From Plenodomus lindquistii (Eukaryota > Ascomycota > Dothideomycetes > Pleosporales > Leptosphaeriaceae): a DNA stretch of 64,000 bases. The stretch lies in assembly GCA_025504975.1 (NCBI GenBank), contig JANUWI010000001.1, positions 682,001 through 746,000 on the forward strand. Direction: 5' to 3'. Below the pieces are notes generated by a model. That model ran no database searches. It was not told the origin of the DNA and saw nothing but the letters and a program-made list of their open reading frames with translations. The position numbers and the translations under genes were made by a program. This document shows, piece after piece, positions 33,983-44,967 of the stretch (position 1 is its first letter; the number at the start of each line of letters is the position of its first letter).

Positions 33983-35245
33983 TTATTCCTTACCAACAAA
34001 CCGATCCTTGTCCAAGAGTATCCCCCTCGCCATTTCCAACTGCTCATCTGTTTGCACAACTAACGTTTTGAACCTCGCATCCTTTGCACTAATGTCTGTA
34101 ACCACATCATCCACTTGTCGCCTATTCTTCCCCTCGTCAAGCTTAAATCCCAAACACCTCACCCCTTGCACAACAGCATCCCTCAACTTCCCTCCCCTCT
34201 CCCCAATACCGCCCGCAAACACCAACGCATCAACGTCTCCGTCCAACTTTGCGAAATACGGCGCCACATAATTGACTACGCGATCCACCATGATCTTGAA
34301 CGCCAACACATCCTCCTCCCTCTCACTCTCGCTAATCGCCCCAAAATCCGTAGTCCCAGTCAAACTCTTCCATCCACTCTTCTTGTTAAGAATTTCCTCT
34401 GCCTGCGTAATATGCATTTTCTCGCTTGAACTCCTCGACGGCTTGCCCGCTGCATGCGTGAAATGGAACATCAGACTCGGATCGATGCTGCCCGAGCGCG
34501 TGGCTCCAGGGAGGCCCGCAAGAGGCGTCAGACCCATACTCGTGTCGAGGGATTTTCCCGCGCGGATGCAACATGCGCTTGCCCCGGAACCCAGGTGCAA
34601 CGCGATGAGGTTGAGGGTGTCTACGGGCTTGGCGAGGTAAGTTGACACAGCGTGGGTGATGAAGGAATAGCTGATACCGTGGAACCCGTATTTGCGGAGC
34701 TTGTTCTTCTGCGCTACAGATTGGTCTATCGGGTAGGTGCAAATGTAGTCCGGGAGTGTGGAGTGGAAGGCAGAGTCGAAGTATGCAATGTTCTTTGCGT
34801 GAGGCAGGATATCTGCAACTGCTCGTACGATGCTGAGTGCAGGGGCGTTGTGCAGTGGTGCGAGGTCAGAAAGCTCTTCAATGTGGTGGTATGTATTCTC
34901 GTCGATTACTTGGGAGCGGGGGTAGTCGCCACCGTGGACGACGCGGTGGCATGTGAAACGAATGTCCTCCTTTTTATTCAATTCTGGGAGTCCAGAGTCG
35001 GAGGTTAGGTGGTCGAGGATGTAGCGGAAGCCGTCTTCTTGGGAAGAAATGTTGTTGAGTTCTTTGCCTTTGATGGATTCGGAGCCACGCGTGTACTTTA
35101 GTTTGGCGGGAGGTGCCGTCAGACCTTCCACTGTGGCTTCTGCGAGCTGTATGGGGGTTGTTGTATTAGGGTTTTCAGGCGTCTTGTAAACAGATATCTT
35201 GACGCTGGAGGAGCCAGCGTTTATTGAAAGTATAACCTCCGGCAT
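33983..35245 (-). CDS. ackA: Acetate kinase
   Basis: A single exon of 420 residues starting at the ATG of MPEVILSINAGSSSVK, the phosphate-binding N-terminal motif of the family. Further motifs: CHRVVHGG, FHGISY, LHLGSGAS, GLPGATRSGSIDPS and AGGIGERGG, then the C-terminal TDEQLEMARG. The enzyme interconverts acetyl phosphate plus ADP with acetate plus ATP and belongs to the ASKHA superfamily. In fungi it is usually tied to phosphoketolase (Xfp), which makes acetyl phosphate; no such gene lies in this window. The frame is open upstream of 35245 without another ATG. The catalytic residues look intact. Confidence 0.95.
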   Translation of the reverse strand: MPEVILSINAGSSSVKISVYKTPENPNTTTPIQLAEATVEGLTAPPAKLKYTRGSESIKGKELNNISSQEDGFRYILDHLTSDSGLPELNKKEDIRFTCHRVVHGGDYPRSQVIDENTYHHIEELSDLAPLHNAPALSIVRAVADILPHAKNIAYFDSAFHSTLPDYICTYPIDQSVAQKNKLRKYGFHGISYSFITHAVSTYLAKPVDTLNLIALHLGSGASACCIRAGKSLDTSMGLTPLAGLPGATRSGSIDPSLMFHFTHAAGKPSRSSSEKMHITQAEEILNKKSGWKSLTGTTDFGAISESEREEDVLAFKIMVDRVVNYVAPYFAKLDGDVDALVFAGGIGERGGKLRDAVVQGVRCLGFKLDEGKNRRQVDDVVTDISAKDARFKTLVVQTDEQLEMARGILLDKDRFVGKE

Positions 35246-35833
35246 TGTAAATAATTTAGTCGTCTCCCTCAAACTCTGAAATGCTTCCAATCGATAGCGT
35301 TTCGTTGTAGCTGGCGATCTCTGACAGGTGATGTTCACGTTATGGACGTCGAACGGTCGGAAGTAACGGATCAACTTTTAGCCCATTTCGTCATACAGTA
35401 TGCGCTCAGGGTAAGGGAAGGATTAACGCGGCACGTCCCGCACAACACAAACTAAAGTTTTGCAACTTAGGAATGGACGCCTATAGGCTACAACACTTGT
35501 CTGTTGTACACACGAGTTACGATGAGTGACGTCATTGGTGTGATTTCGGATTTCAGACCCACCAACCTATCATAAAAGGAGCACGTTGCTGTATACCGGC
35601 GCTCACATGCAATGCCTAAGTAGATGAAGCATGAAGTGATTGTGTACCATACATTCGACACGACGATGTTTACCCCGCAGCTTACTGCTAGGCTTCGCCT
35701 CAAAGCTCAATTGCGGGGAAGTCGGTGTACATAAAGCGAAAATGGTCCTCGTTGAGTCGTTGTCGTACCTAGCGAAGACGTATCGCATGTTCCCGCCACA
35801 AGTTTTTAAACACCATAGTCGTATCGGAACATC
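35246..35833. promoter_or_regulatory. Divergent promoter region, acetate kinase and SDR
   Basis: About 590 bases between two divergent start codons. No gene is recognised. It must contain the upstream regions of both genes; no specific operator motif stands out. Confidence 0.45.
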
Positions 35834-36761
35834 ATGCTCGATGGTAGAAGAAGTGCCTACATCACAGGTTCGACTTGGCACTTGCCACATGCTGTATTAA
35901 TGACATAGCTAATTTGCCATAGGTGGTGCGAGTGGCATAGGGAAGGCTTTGACAGTCCAGCTCCTAGACGCAGGCTGGCGGGTCTTTGTCGCGGATCGCA
36001 ACCCTTCCAGCCGACAAGATCTTATGGCTCGCCCTAATCAAAGCAATCCCATGATAGGTTTCACCAACTGCGAAGCCTCTTCATGGGAATCACAACTCGC
36101 AGCGTTTCAGCAAGGCTTGGTATTCCTGAGAGGACGAATTGATTTCGTTGCGCCTATTGCTGGCATCGGTGAGAAGAAATGGATACCATTCGGTGAAGAA
36201 ACCAATCGTCTTCCAGTCGGAGTGTTTGCGAAACCGGATTTGAGCGTCGTAGACGTTGACCTGACCGGCGTACTGTACACGATCTCCCTCGCAGTTCAAC
36301 AATTCCGTCGGCAGGAGATCATCGAAGATTCGCAGTGGCGACATCGTGGCAAGATTGGTCTCGTGGCAAGTGTATGTGGAATTTACTGCGTACCTGCGCT
36401 GCCAATCTACACGGCTGCCAAACATGCTTTGGTTGGACTGGCCAGAAGCTACGGGAAGCTCTTACAAGAAGAGAAAATAACGGTTAATGCTGTAGCACCG
36501 AGTGTTGTTCGGACAGCTATAAGCTCGGATGTGTTCTACGATAGGCTAGTGACGGAGGGTCTCCTTACGCCCATGGACGGCCTTATGGAAGCGTTTTGGG
36601 ATATTCTAGACGGAAAGGGTAGCGGACAGGTCTATGAGTGCGGGCCCGAAAGCGGAAAATGGACACTACAGGAGGAAACTGAATACCTGGATGCAAAAAG
36701 TGAGATGTGTTGCGGGTTGCTGCAAGAAAAAGCGAGAGGGTTGCATTACGCATCGAGCTGA
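35834..36761 (+). CDS. Short-chain dehydrogenase/reductase
   Basis: Two exons, 35834-35867 and 35923-36761, with a 55-nt intron, give 290 residues. The intron falls inside the cofactor motif, giving TGGASGIGK once spliced. Classical SDR residues follow: a PIAGIG in the place of NNAG, a Ser in LVASVCG, the YTAAK active-site Tyr/Lys and NAVAPSVVRT. The fold binds NAD(H) or NADP(H); an acidic residue in VADRNP after strand 2 suggests NAD. The sequence resembles fungal 15-hydroxyprostaglandin dehydrogenase-like proteins. The substrate is unknown. Confidence 0.85.
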
Positions 36762-38010
36762 TGAGCATGGACAGTGTCGAAATGATGAAGTGACCACGCT
36801 AGAGTGCATTCAAAGTCGTAGTATAATGGGAGTCGAAAGTTCGCAAGGATCAAGCCTCGTTGATCCTCGAGCAATACAGAGAATTCCGGGTGCAGAATCT
36901 TGCGAATGCGGAACAGGAGCTGCATGCCCGGGTGGGTGTCTATCGCGCACGTGATCGTGGAGATGGCCTTGCCCCAGGTGGCCTGCCCTTTCATTCAAAC
37001 TATCATGGCATCAATAGTCTGACTGGCGGGATGTTGACATGTATACCATTTTGGGATGCGAAACCGTCGTAGAGGCATCAAGGCCAGTACGATGAATCTC
37101 ACGAAGCAGCCTCAGCTATACAACCAGGGTACTTTTTTTAATCACGTCCTGCCACATACGGTAAGGCTTGCAAGAGAGGGTAACCACGGCACAGAATGAC
37201 ACCAGCCCGGCGCGGTCTGAGGATAACTGCAGGTAGGTAGTCTACTCTACTGCGGCCTCTGCCGCGTATCAGCAGAATGTTAGGTGTGGGTGTAAGCTTT
37301 TTGCGATACATCTCACGCCACACTTGGGCTGTGCGTTGGGCTGTGCCAGAACTGACAGGGCTGGGGGGAGTTCTTACCTCGACGTGGAATGGTGGTCACC
37401 GGGAATAACGATAACTACATGCAGATCGCACAGCGGGGAATCCTAGAAGTGCCGGACGAGAGCGAAGCCCTCATATGATGTCCTCCGTCGACGCTCATCG
37501 AAGTGCGTGCAATCAAAGTCCGTGGATTCGATGCCAAGGGTTTTGGGACTCACATACCGTACACGGTAAGCACTAGTCCCAAACAAGTACTGCCTTGATA
37601 AACCCCTCCACATCGTCGTGCTGCTGGCTATGGCGCATATGTAGCTCGCTGTCGGGCCAGACGTACGCTTGATGAGCTCATTAAGTAGGCCCGCAGATGG
37701 CTGGAAGCGACGTTACAAATGACAAGGCGGGTAAGCCTGCCAATGTATACCTTTACTTAACACATAGGTGCCCCCGCCCAGCTGGTTGATAAGGTAAACG
37801 CACCTCCCAGTTTCGTCATCCTGGGACTTCTCTACTTTCCCTGTTTCCTGAAAGTTATCTTGTGTTCCCTTTCTTGTTGTTCCCACGCTCATCACCACTG
37901 CATCTTGTGCAGCTTAGTGAAAGATCATTGGGCCCGGCAATTTGGCATTTTTGTGGGCTATCAGGACATTGTGACACCCAAACTCATCGGCAGTATCAAT
38001 CATTGGTACG
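36762..38010. other. Intergenic, about 1.2 kb
   Basis: No convincing gene is seen. Short frames below 110 codons have no protein-like features. The last 150 bases are C/T-rich and likely hold the leader of the DUF3445 gene. Confidence 0.45.
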
Positions 38011-39590
38011 ATGTCCAACGACTTCCTGCTGTTCCTGGGTGCGGCGTTTATCGCAGGCGTGACCTTCTTCTTGCTCCAACAGCGCAGACGGACCACGATC
38101 TTGGAACATATATCCATTGGCCGGAGAAGAGTGTCAGGTGCCAAAACACCCCCTCGATCATTTTCGCCGAGTCGGACGCAACGGGAAACGCAAGAGCCAG
38201 ACTACTCCAGCACTTTCCCTCCCTCCAGGCGGTTCGCCTTAGCTGAAACTCAGCTAGCCCTAGATATTGACGTGACCACAACACAACTTGCCACTTCAAA
38301 ACCTGGCTTGCAAGAGAAAACAGTTCCACTGGAAGTATCATATCTCGATGCGGATGGATCATCATTCACCCCATGCGGTTTCTCGATTGATGAAATTAAA
38401 GCTCTTGGAAACTTTCCCGACTACGCTGCACTCAGTGGCGTGCGCCTCCCGAGGCCGTACCCGGAATTTGATATCAACAAGGCACTTCCAAGACCGTATC
38501 GACCAATTCGATGGGCGTATCACCAAACGATGTGTAAGTAATCGTTCTGTTAAGTGACCATCCTTACTGACATGACATAGCACATAGCAAGATGCAGTCA
38601 GATTGGTGGCTAGAGCTGGAAAATACATACGAAAAGCGCATTGAGCAACGCAAACAACTCTACGCCGAACACGGCGATGCTGTACTCCAAGCTCTCCCTG
38701 GGTCCCAACTGGCATGCAAGGAGTTGATGGAGATGGCTTTGCAGTTTTTGTGTGCGCGATACCCTCAATATTTCAAGCTCGACCCTGTTGAGCAAGTCTT
38801 CTACAACGGTATATTGGAGACGGAGACAGATCTCGCCAACACCTCTCCACTACACGTCCTACTCGATAACGTGCCAGAGGACTTCGCCATCATGCTACGT
38901 GACGACAAGACCGGTTTTTATGTCTTTCGCGCGGGCATAATTTGCAGTGCCTTGGGCTGGAACGTTGCTTCCAAGATCGGCCTACGGCTCCATGAGATAC
39001 ATGCGCCCATCCCAGACTACCGAGAGAAGATGCAGTTCTCAATGGACAGGTGAGCATCCCCACCCAAATGCCAAATTTGAATACATGGCATGCTGATATA
39101 AAACCCAAGATATTTTGCTAAGATGCCCACCGACAAACCAATACAACGCGGCTCGTGGGGTCTAGAGATCGATCAACCCCTCTACATGCCCCCCGGCGAC
39201 CCACACGAAGCCCATCGTAATATGCAAAACCCCGACCTCGATCTTTCTCGCTGCCACCTGCGTGTAGATTGGCAGACTCTCCGCCGGCTTCCACTCTCCG
39301 CGGGTGTAGTCTTCAACTTCAAAGCACTATTTACATCCGTGACTGAGTTCCGCGAGGAGCCATGTATACCGGGTTTGGTACTAAAGGTATTGAATGACGG
39401 CAAGAAGAGCCTGATGGAGTATAAGAATACGTGGCATGTGGAACATGTTGTCAAACCTGCGTTGGAGGCGTGGCACAAGGAGCAAGTAGAAAATGGGCTT
39501 GTACCTGAAGGATGGGAACCGCACACGCTGGAAGAGAGCCCTTGGTATCCAGGATGGGAGGAGAAGTGGCGGGGCAAACAAGGGTTTTAA
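38011..39590 (+). CDS. Membrane-anchored DUF3445 / heme-dependent N-demethylase-like protein
   Basis: Three exons, 38011-38533, 38581-39049 and 39110-39590, give 490 residues. An N-terminal signal anchor (about residues 4-22, followed by QQRRR) precedes a disordered linker to about residue 110. The rest matches the DUF3445 family (heme-dependent oxidative N-demethylase): PYRPIRWAYHQTM, WWLELENTYEKR, a central domain with ALGWNVASKIGLRLHEIHAPIP and a C-terminal part with PFSRGSW-like QRGSWGLEIDQPLY. The His in LHEIHAPIP is a candidate heme ligand by family position, which is inference. The anchor suggests an ER or outer-membrane location facing the cytosol. The second intron ends in AAG, a valid acceptor. 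Confidence 0.78.
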
Positions 39591-40297
39591 AATGCTCGGC
39601 AAAGCATGAGCTCGGTGGGCAGAGGTAGACGAGTGGACGCATGCCACATGTGATACTGTAGGTACAATAGTGCTTACACGGGCGAAAGACCAGGGGGCAC
39701 GTTTATACAGTACATGAAGATTTTGAAGCAGGGCGGGTTCAAGCGGTCAGTCACACAGAGCGCAGACACAGACTATCGCGCTTCCATGTGTTCCCAGAGC
39801 CACATGATTACAAACCGACGCCCTCACTAGCGCCTACACAATGATGCCCACACGAGTTTCTTCTTGCTCTCCAGCGTTTCATTGGCACCGGATGTGTTTC
39901 CTGGCAGATCCACGTGAGTTAACGAATGTTGTGCTGCCGTCCGCAATGGGCGCTGTGGATGCTGTACCTACACATGCGTCTCATGCCTACATATTGTGGT
40001 ATTGTTCATGTACATTTAATGAGTCTACATCGTCGGCCTGACTTGCCGAGTGGATGTAAGCATTCGTGTGCGATGTTAATGTCGGTCCCAGTCCGATGGG
40101 AGTGATTGGCTCAGTAGCACGCATGCGGCAGTGTTCGTGGTACACTATGATGAGATTTGGCGTAATGTGCACCATTTCAATTGGATATACGGACTGTTGA
40201 GGAACTCGTGGTAAATCATTATGAGTGGAGAATCTAGCCTGAGACACACTAACGACTTGCTAGGACTGGTTACTGATGGCTATTTCTGAATACCGCC
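39591..40297. other. Intergenic
   Basis: About 700 bases after the DUF3445 gene. No ORF, RNA gene or repeat is recognised. Confidence 0.4.
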
Positions 40298-40789
40298 TCA
40301 TGCTACGCTATTATGGTAGTACCTGGGAGGCGACAATGATCTGTGATATTTTTGGTCGAGCGGCGAGTGCACTTGAATATAACGACAGTGACTAAAGGAA
40401 AATCCCAAAGAGCTCACAAAGACCTTCCAAAATCTTGATGGAAAAAGAACAGGGAAAGGCAAGGAGCGACCATGGAATAGTGAAAAGGGACGTGATCGAG
40501 CCACGGACGACGAGGGTTCATTGTCTTTCTTCTCTTCGAGCCAGCGCTTTATCGGCAAATGGTGATTTTCTCTGTCCATGACGATTTTGTCTGCCGTGTT
40601 TTGCATCAATACTCGCTTGATCATACCCATCAACTGAACGGTTTCTGTTATGGGGTTAGAATATCCAATCACCTTCGCACTTGCTAGGGGCACATGGTGC
40701 ACCTGGTTATAACGGCTCGCATGGTCTACGGGTCGCTGACCTCCGCATCGCGGTTGCGAGTCATCAGCCACTGGGATGGGCTTCGCCAT
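40298..40789 (-). CDS. Possible unknown protein
   Basis: A 163-codon open frame from an ATG. The first 100 residues look moderately protein-like (balanced charge, LMGMIKRVLM amphipathic helix), while the last 60 are rich in Ser, Phe, His and Arg and may be 3' untranslated sequence or an unspliced intron. No domain is recognised. It may be a true small gene with a mis-set 3' end or a chance frame. Confidence 0.3.
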   Translation of the reverse strand: MAKPIPVADDSQPRCGGQRPVDHASRYNQVHHVPLASAKVIGYSNPITETVQLMGMIKRVLMQNTADKIVMDRENHHLPIKRWLEEKKDNEPSSSVARSRPFSLFHGRSLPFPVLFPSRFWKVFVSSLGFSFSHCRYIQVHSPLDQKYHRSLSPPRYYHNSVA

Positions 40790-41156
40790 AGGTGACTCGG
40801 TAAAGTTGTTTAGAGAACTGCTAGTACTTGCTTAATAGAAGGCGCTTGTGAGTTTGACAAGGATGTTGCTTAGGCTTTTGATCTGAGAGTACTTTATAGG
40901 GCCAGAACTATCCCCTGGGAACTGCGTGGATGCTTTCTCTTTATACTGAGTCCCAGAGTGAGGCAAGCAATTCCGTTGCGGAAATATGAGCCGAAGCGTG
41001 GAAGAGAGGATGACCGTAGTCTGCCTTTTTCTTGGATGGTACGTTCCCCAGATTGTGGTGATTCGATTGACTAGTAGGCCGATGTTACAAGTACTAATGA
41101 GGTTGTGCCTGCGCTGAAGATTCTGTTGGAGATTCTGTGTACCTGGATCTTGCAGT

Positions 41157-41495
41157 TCAACGCGGGAGTGTCAAATCTCGCGCCACCATAACTGCACCAT
41201 AATACAAGTTGTTTAGCGACATGTCCTTTCCAACGAACACCCATGTATTTCTACTAAGCCCATCCGAGGACGCGCCTTTTTGAACCGCAGTGTTCTGAAG
41301 CCACGTAATCACCTCTGAGCTGAGAGCGCTACATGGCTGGCCGCAGAGGATGGTGCATGTTTTATGCGGCCTAGCTTCAGGTACCCCTGGGCGGTTTTCT
41401 GCTGGAGGATAGTTCCGTGGTACGGAGCACGAGCAAAAACCCAACGTGACCCGGGGTGAACTGACCTCGAAGGCTGCGATCTGTATAGAAGGCAT
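41157..41495 (-). CDS. Possible unknown protein, weak
   Basis: A 112-codon open frame starting at an ATG at 41495. Its second half (ALSSEVITWLQNTAVQKG and NTWVFVGKDMSLNNLYYG) reads like folded protein; the first half is Cys/Pro-rich. It could be the last exon of a gene that includes the ORF at 41762-42142, but no convincing junction joins them. No family is recognised. Confidence 0.25.
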   Translation of the reverse strand: MPSIQIAAFEVSSPRVTLGFCSCSVPRNYPPAENRPGVPEARPHKTCTILCGQPCSALSSEVITWLQNTAVQKGASSDGLSRNTWVFVGKDMSLNNLYYGAVMVARDLTLPR

Positions 41496-41761
41496 CGTAG
41501 TCGGACACAACTAGGGTCAAGCTCTTGGGCAGTGTAGGACCCTACTGATGTCAATGCCATCATGGCGTAACATGCTTTTGGTTACAAATGTACGCATTGC
41601 TTGCATGCGCGAGGTTTGACGCCAGGTGCTGTTCTCGTACAACGCACCAGAATACATAGTCTTACAGGGATTGTTGGATTCTCTCTGCGAAAGACGATGG
41701 TTTGACAATGGTTTGGGCAGGAACTCTTATTTGTCAACTCTCAAATGGGCGAGGCGGGACC

Positions 41762-42142
41762 CTACTTCGAGAGCTGTCGTGCACTCGTGAACCCTGTCGT
41801 AGATTTGATACCGATACTGGATGCTAACGTCAACTCTTTGCGATCGTTCCCAGGCTCCGTTGGTTCAAAACCACTGAGGCGAGTGTCGGTTGAACAGACG
41901 GCCAGGGCCATGTGACCTTTTTGGAGTTTGTCCGAGGATTGTTGGTGATACTGACTGCATTTTTTTCTCAAAAGAGCATAGAACGCCTGGTAATTGCCAG
42001 GTGCTTCTAGGTTGACTGGGTGATACCAATGCCTCATTAAGAAGTTCCAGAAAGAGTAATCGTGGTACTGAGATCAGCGGGGCAATGCAACTATTCCTCT
42101 TTGCAAACCTATCTGTCTGTAGCTGTCTACGTGGATGGACAT
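41762..42142 (-). CDS. Possible unknown protein, weak two-exon model
   Basis: The segment ending at 41762 contains protein-like sequence (YHDYSFWNFLMRHWYHPVN, then YQAFYALLRKKC). A tentative model uses exons 42142-42131 and 42067-41762 (105 residues), but the only branch-like site lies too close to the acceptor, so the 5' end is doubtful. Together with the frame at 41157-41495 it may represent a decayed or unusual gene. Confidence 0.25.
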
Positions 42143-42976
42143 TGTGAAAGTCGTATCGTTTGACCTGATGCGTCAGCTTTTTCAGAGCGGAGAAGTCACG
42201 CTGTTGCCTCAAACTACTGCGTGTTGCCAACAGAGATGCTGGGAATTGTGATGGGAGCATTCTTCTGGGGCCTGTTGATGGCTCATTAGAAAGTCAGACT
42301 ATGAAATGCGCTAGCACATGGAGGAGATGAAGTCGAGAGCCAGACAGCTGGGAATCAAAGCCAAGGAGCGTTTCGATATCGCAAAGGCATGCCAAGCGCC
42401 ATGGTGATGAGGGGCAGTGCGGAAGGGTGTCGATTGTCGATGTGACAGATGCGCTCTGCAGAGCTCGAACGGTGGAAGCTGATAATTGCAGTTTTTGTGT
42501 TCTCGTGTGCTCTCGGATCGAACAATGTCGTGAACACCAGGACAGCGCCATCACGACCTTGCTTACCTGACGATGGCCAAATGGAGGTCTATATGATGTA
42601 GTTAGCCAGCTAGCCAGTACTGTGTTTGCGTTTGGTAGGGGACTGGTATGCCTGAAGGATTGGGTGCCCTGGCTGCAGACAATGGGTTGCCTGATTGTAG
42701 AATCGAAACACGGGGAGAGGATCAAGGCGCTGAAGAAGACTGCTGACAGGTGTTGTGGCTGTGCAGTTGGTGTCGTGGCTGGAGCTCTCACATGCAGACA
42801 TGCAGGCAGCCCCGCCCTGACCCCTCGATGCACCTGCGCCTGCACGCCCGCCTACGTACCGTGACCTGGGCTGCATGACGGCAGCGACCCTGACCAGGCT
42901 TGTCGTCGTCGCCAGACTCTCCATCACCCTGCACACACACACATCCACACGGTAGCACGCCTTTGCACACGTCAAC
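42143..42976. other. Upstream region of atg3
   Basis: About 830 bases with no supported gene. A minus-strand frame at 42294-42845 has no protein-like features. The last 100 bases before 42977 are rich in CACA and CT, a plausible atg3 leader. Confidence 0.45.
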
Positions 42977-44147
42977 ATGGCCTACAACTTTGTCCGATCA
43001 TACATCGACACGTTCCGCGAGCGCACCGCCGCCATCAGCCACACGTCCACCTTCCGCGAAACGGGCCAGATCACGCCCGAGGAGTTTGTCCTTGCCGGCG
43101 ACTTCCTCGTCTTCAAGTTCCCCTCGTGGCAGTGGGCGGATGCCGCGTCGCCTGCGAAGCGCGTCGCATATCTTCCCGAGGGCAAACAGTTCCTCGTCAC
43201 AAGAGGCGTGCCCTGCCATCGCCGGCTGGACGACAACTTTGCCGGCGAGGCGGGACAGGATGAGACCATCGTCCGCGATGGCTTCGCCGCGGGGGAAGGC
43301 GCGGCCGACGACGGTGGGTGGCTCCGCACTGGCGGCATGGCAGCAAGCCAGGAGGCAAAGGTGCGCGACGTGCGCACAGTCGACGAGAGCGGCAACCTGG
43401 GCGCGGCCGAAGAAGACGACGACATTCCCGACATGGAGGACGACGAAGACGACGACGAGGCCATCATAAGAGATCCGCACGCAGGCTCAAACACGAAAGC
43501 GTAGGCCTTCATGTCGTCGCACACGGCGCATGCCATGGCGCATACATGTACTGACCGTGCCCTAGTCCTCTACGAACCTACACGCTCTACATAACATACT
43601 CTGCCCATTACCGCACACCGCGACTGTATCTGTCGGGTTACGGCTCGACCTCGGTGCCGCTGAAGCCACAAGAGATGATGGAGGACATCGTAGGAGACTA
43701 CAAAGACAAGACCGTCACCATCGAGGACTTCCCCTTCTTCGAGCACGCTCTCAAGACTGCATCTGTACATCCCTGCAAGCACGCTTCCGTCATGAAGGTG
43801 CTGCTAGATCGAGCAGACGCGGCGCTCAAGCTACGGCTTACTAAGCTCAAGGCAGGAAAGGATGTCAGCAAGATCGACAGCGGCATGGAAGGGCTCGTCG
43901 ACGATACGCGGCTACTCAAGCTAACTGAGCAGTCAAAGAACAAGGACGGTGACGAAGGCAGAGATGACTGGGAGGTACTCAGTGAAGGTGGCGACGACGA
44001 GGTGGCCATACGTGTAGACCAGTACCTCGTTGTCTTCCTCAAGTTCATGGCTAGGTAAGGAGACCAGACTGCCTGAACATCGCAAAGGTGCTAACGTGCA
44101 ACAGTGTCACGCCTGGCATAGAGCATGACTTCACCATGGGCGTTTAA
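42977..44147 (+). CDS. atg3: Autophagy E2-like enzyme Atg3
   Basis: Three exons, 42977-43500, 43566-44054 and 44105-44147, give 351 residues, within the usual fungal size. The N-terminal helix MAYNFVRSYIDTFRERT and TGQITPEEFVLAGDFLV are hallmark Atg3 sequence. A long acidic flexible region (about 145-165, EEDDDIPDMEDDEDDDE) precedes the catalytic domain. The catalytic Cys is about residue 244 in HPCKHASVM. The C-terminus TPGIEHDFTMGV is also conserved. Atg3 receives Atg8 from Atg7 and conjugates it to phosphatidylethanolamine on the growing autophagosome membrane. The last exon has only 43 nt. Confidence 0.95.
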
Positions 44148-44967
44148 GGCTTGATTTGTGGTTGCTTTGCGTTTTGTCCTTAGCTCTAGACCATTTTCTC
44201 CTCTACACGGTTGGATCGATTCTTGTCTTGTTGGATTTGGGCATGGTAAAGCGAACAGGCCGGAGTCAATCGGCGTACAGGTGGGTGCGGTGTCGCAGCA
44301 TCACACTATTCGAACCAGCTAGTTATCATCATTTTTGTTACTCATAAAGCTTGGCTATACTCTTACGACCGCATGACTTACTAATGTCGTGCGCCCTGGT
44401 ATAGTATGACTCGACTTATGCGACAGGTGGATGGAGTGCTAAGAAAGTAGTAGCCAACTAGCACAGTAGCTCGCCACAATGGGCCCTGTCACCCCACACT
44501 TTTGGATAACAGCCTTGCAACTTTGAAGCTGACGCGCTACATCCAGGGTGAGTTTGTAAGCCTCTGAAAGGCATCTATGTGCTCAACTCAGCTCCTCTCG
44601 CACCATTTCAGGCATGACATGCACATCCCGAGAGTGTTTGGCAACGGAATTCATGGGATATTGATCATCACGCGGCTCCAGCCAAAAGTGGAGTATCGCG
44701 GAATTGTTAAAGAGGGGGAACGGGGATATCCTGTCGGCCGCGAGGCAGCGATTCGCTCGATGCAATGACCTCGCACATCGTGGTACCTGTTGTAGGCCAC
44801 ACATATCTTAGACTAACTATACTTATGACGAGTACCTCGGAACTTCACCGTGTGTGCATATGATGATCGTGTCTCTGAATTCCCCCCTGACTTCCTGGTA
44901 CTCTCCTGCATCAAACATCAACTCCGCATAGTGTCTGCACAGCAATTCACACGTCTTGTCCAGCAAA
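44148..44967. other. Intergenic
   Basis: About 820 bases with no ORF of note, RNA gene or repeat recognised. It includes the atg3 3' flank and the promoter of the monooxygenase. Confidence 0.45.

Noticed and set aside
42294..42845. 183-codon minus-strand frame upstream of atg3
   Set aside because: It covers the probable atg3 promoter and leader, with a His/Ser/Pro-rich composition typical of the antisense of CT/CA-rich sequence.
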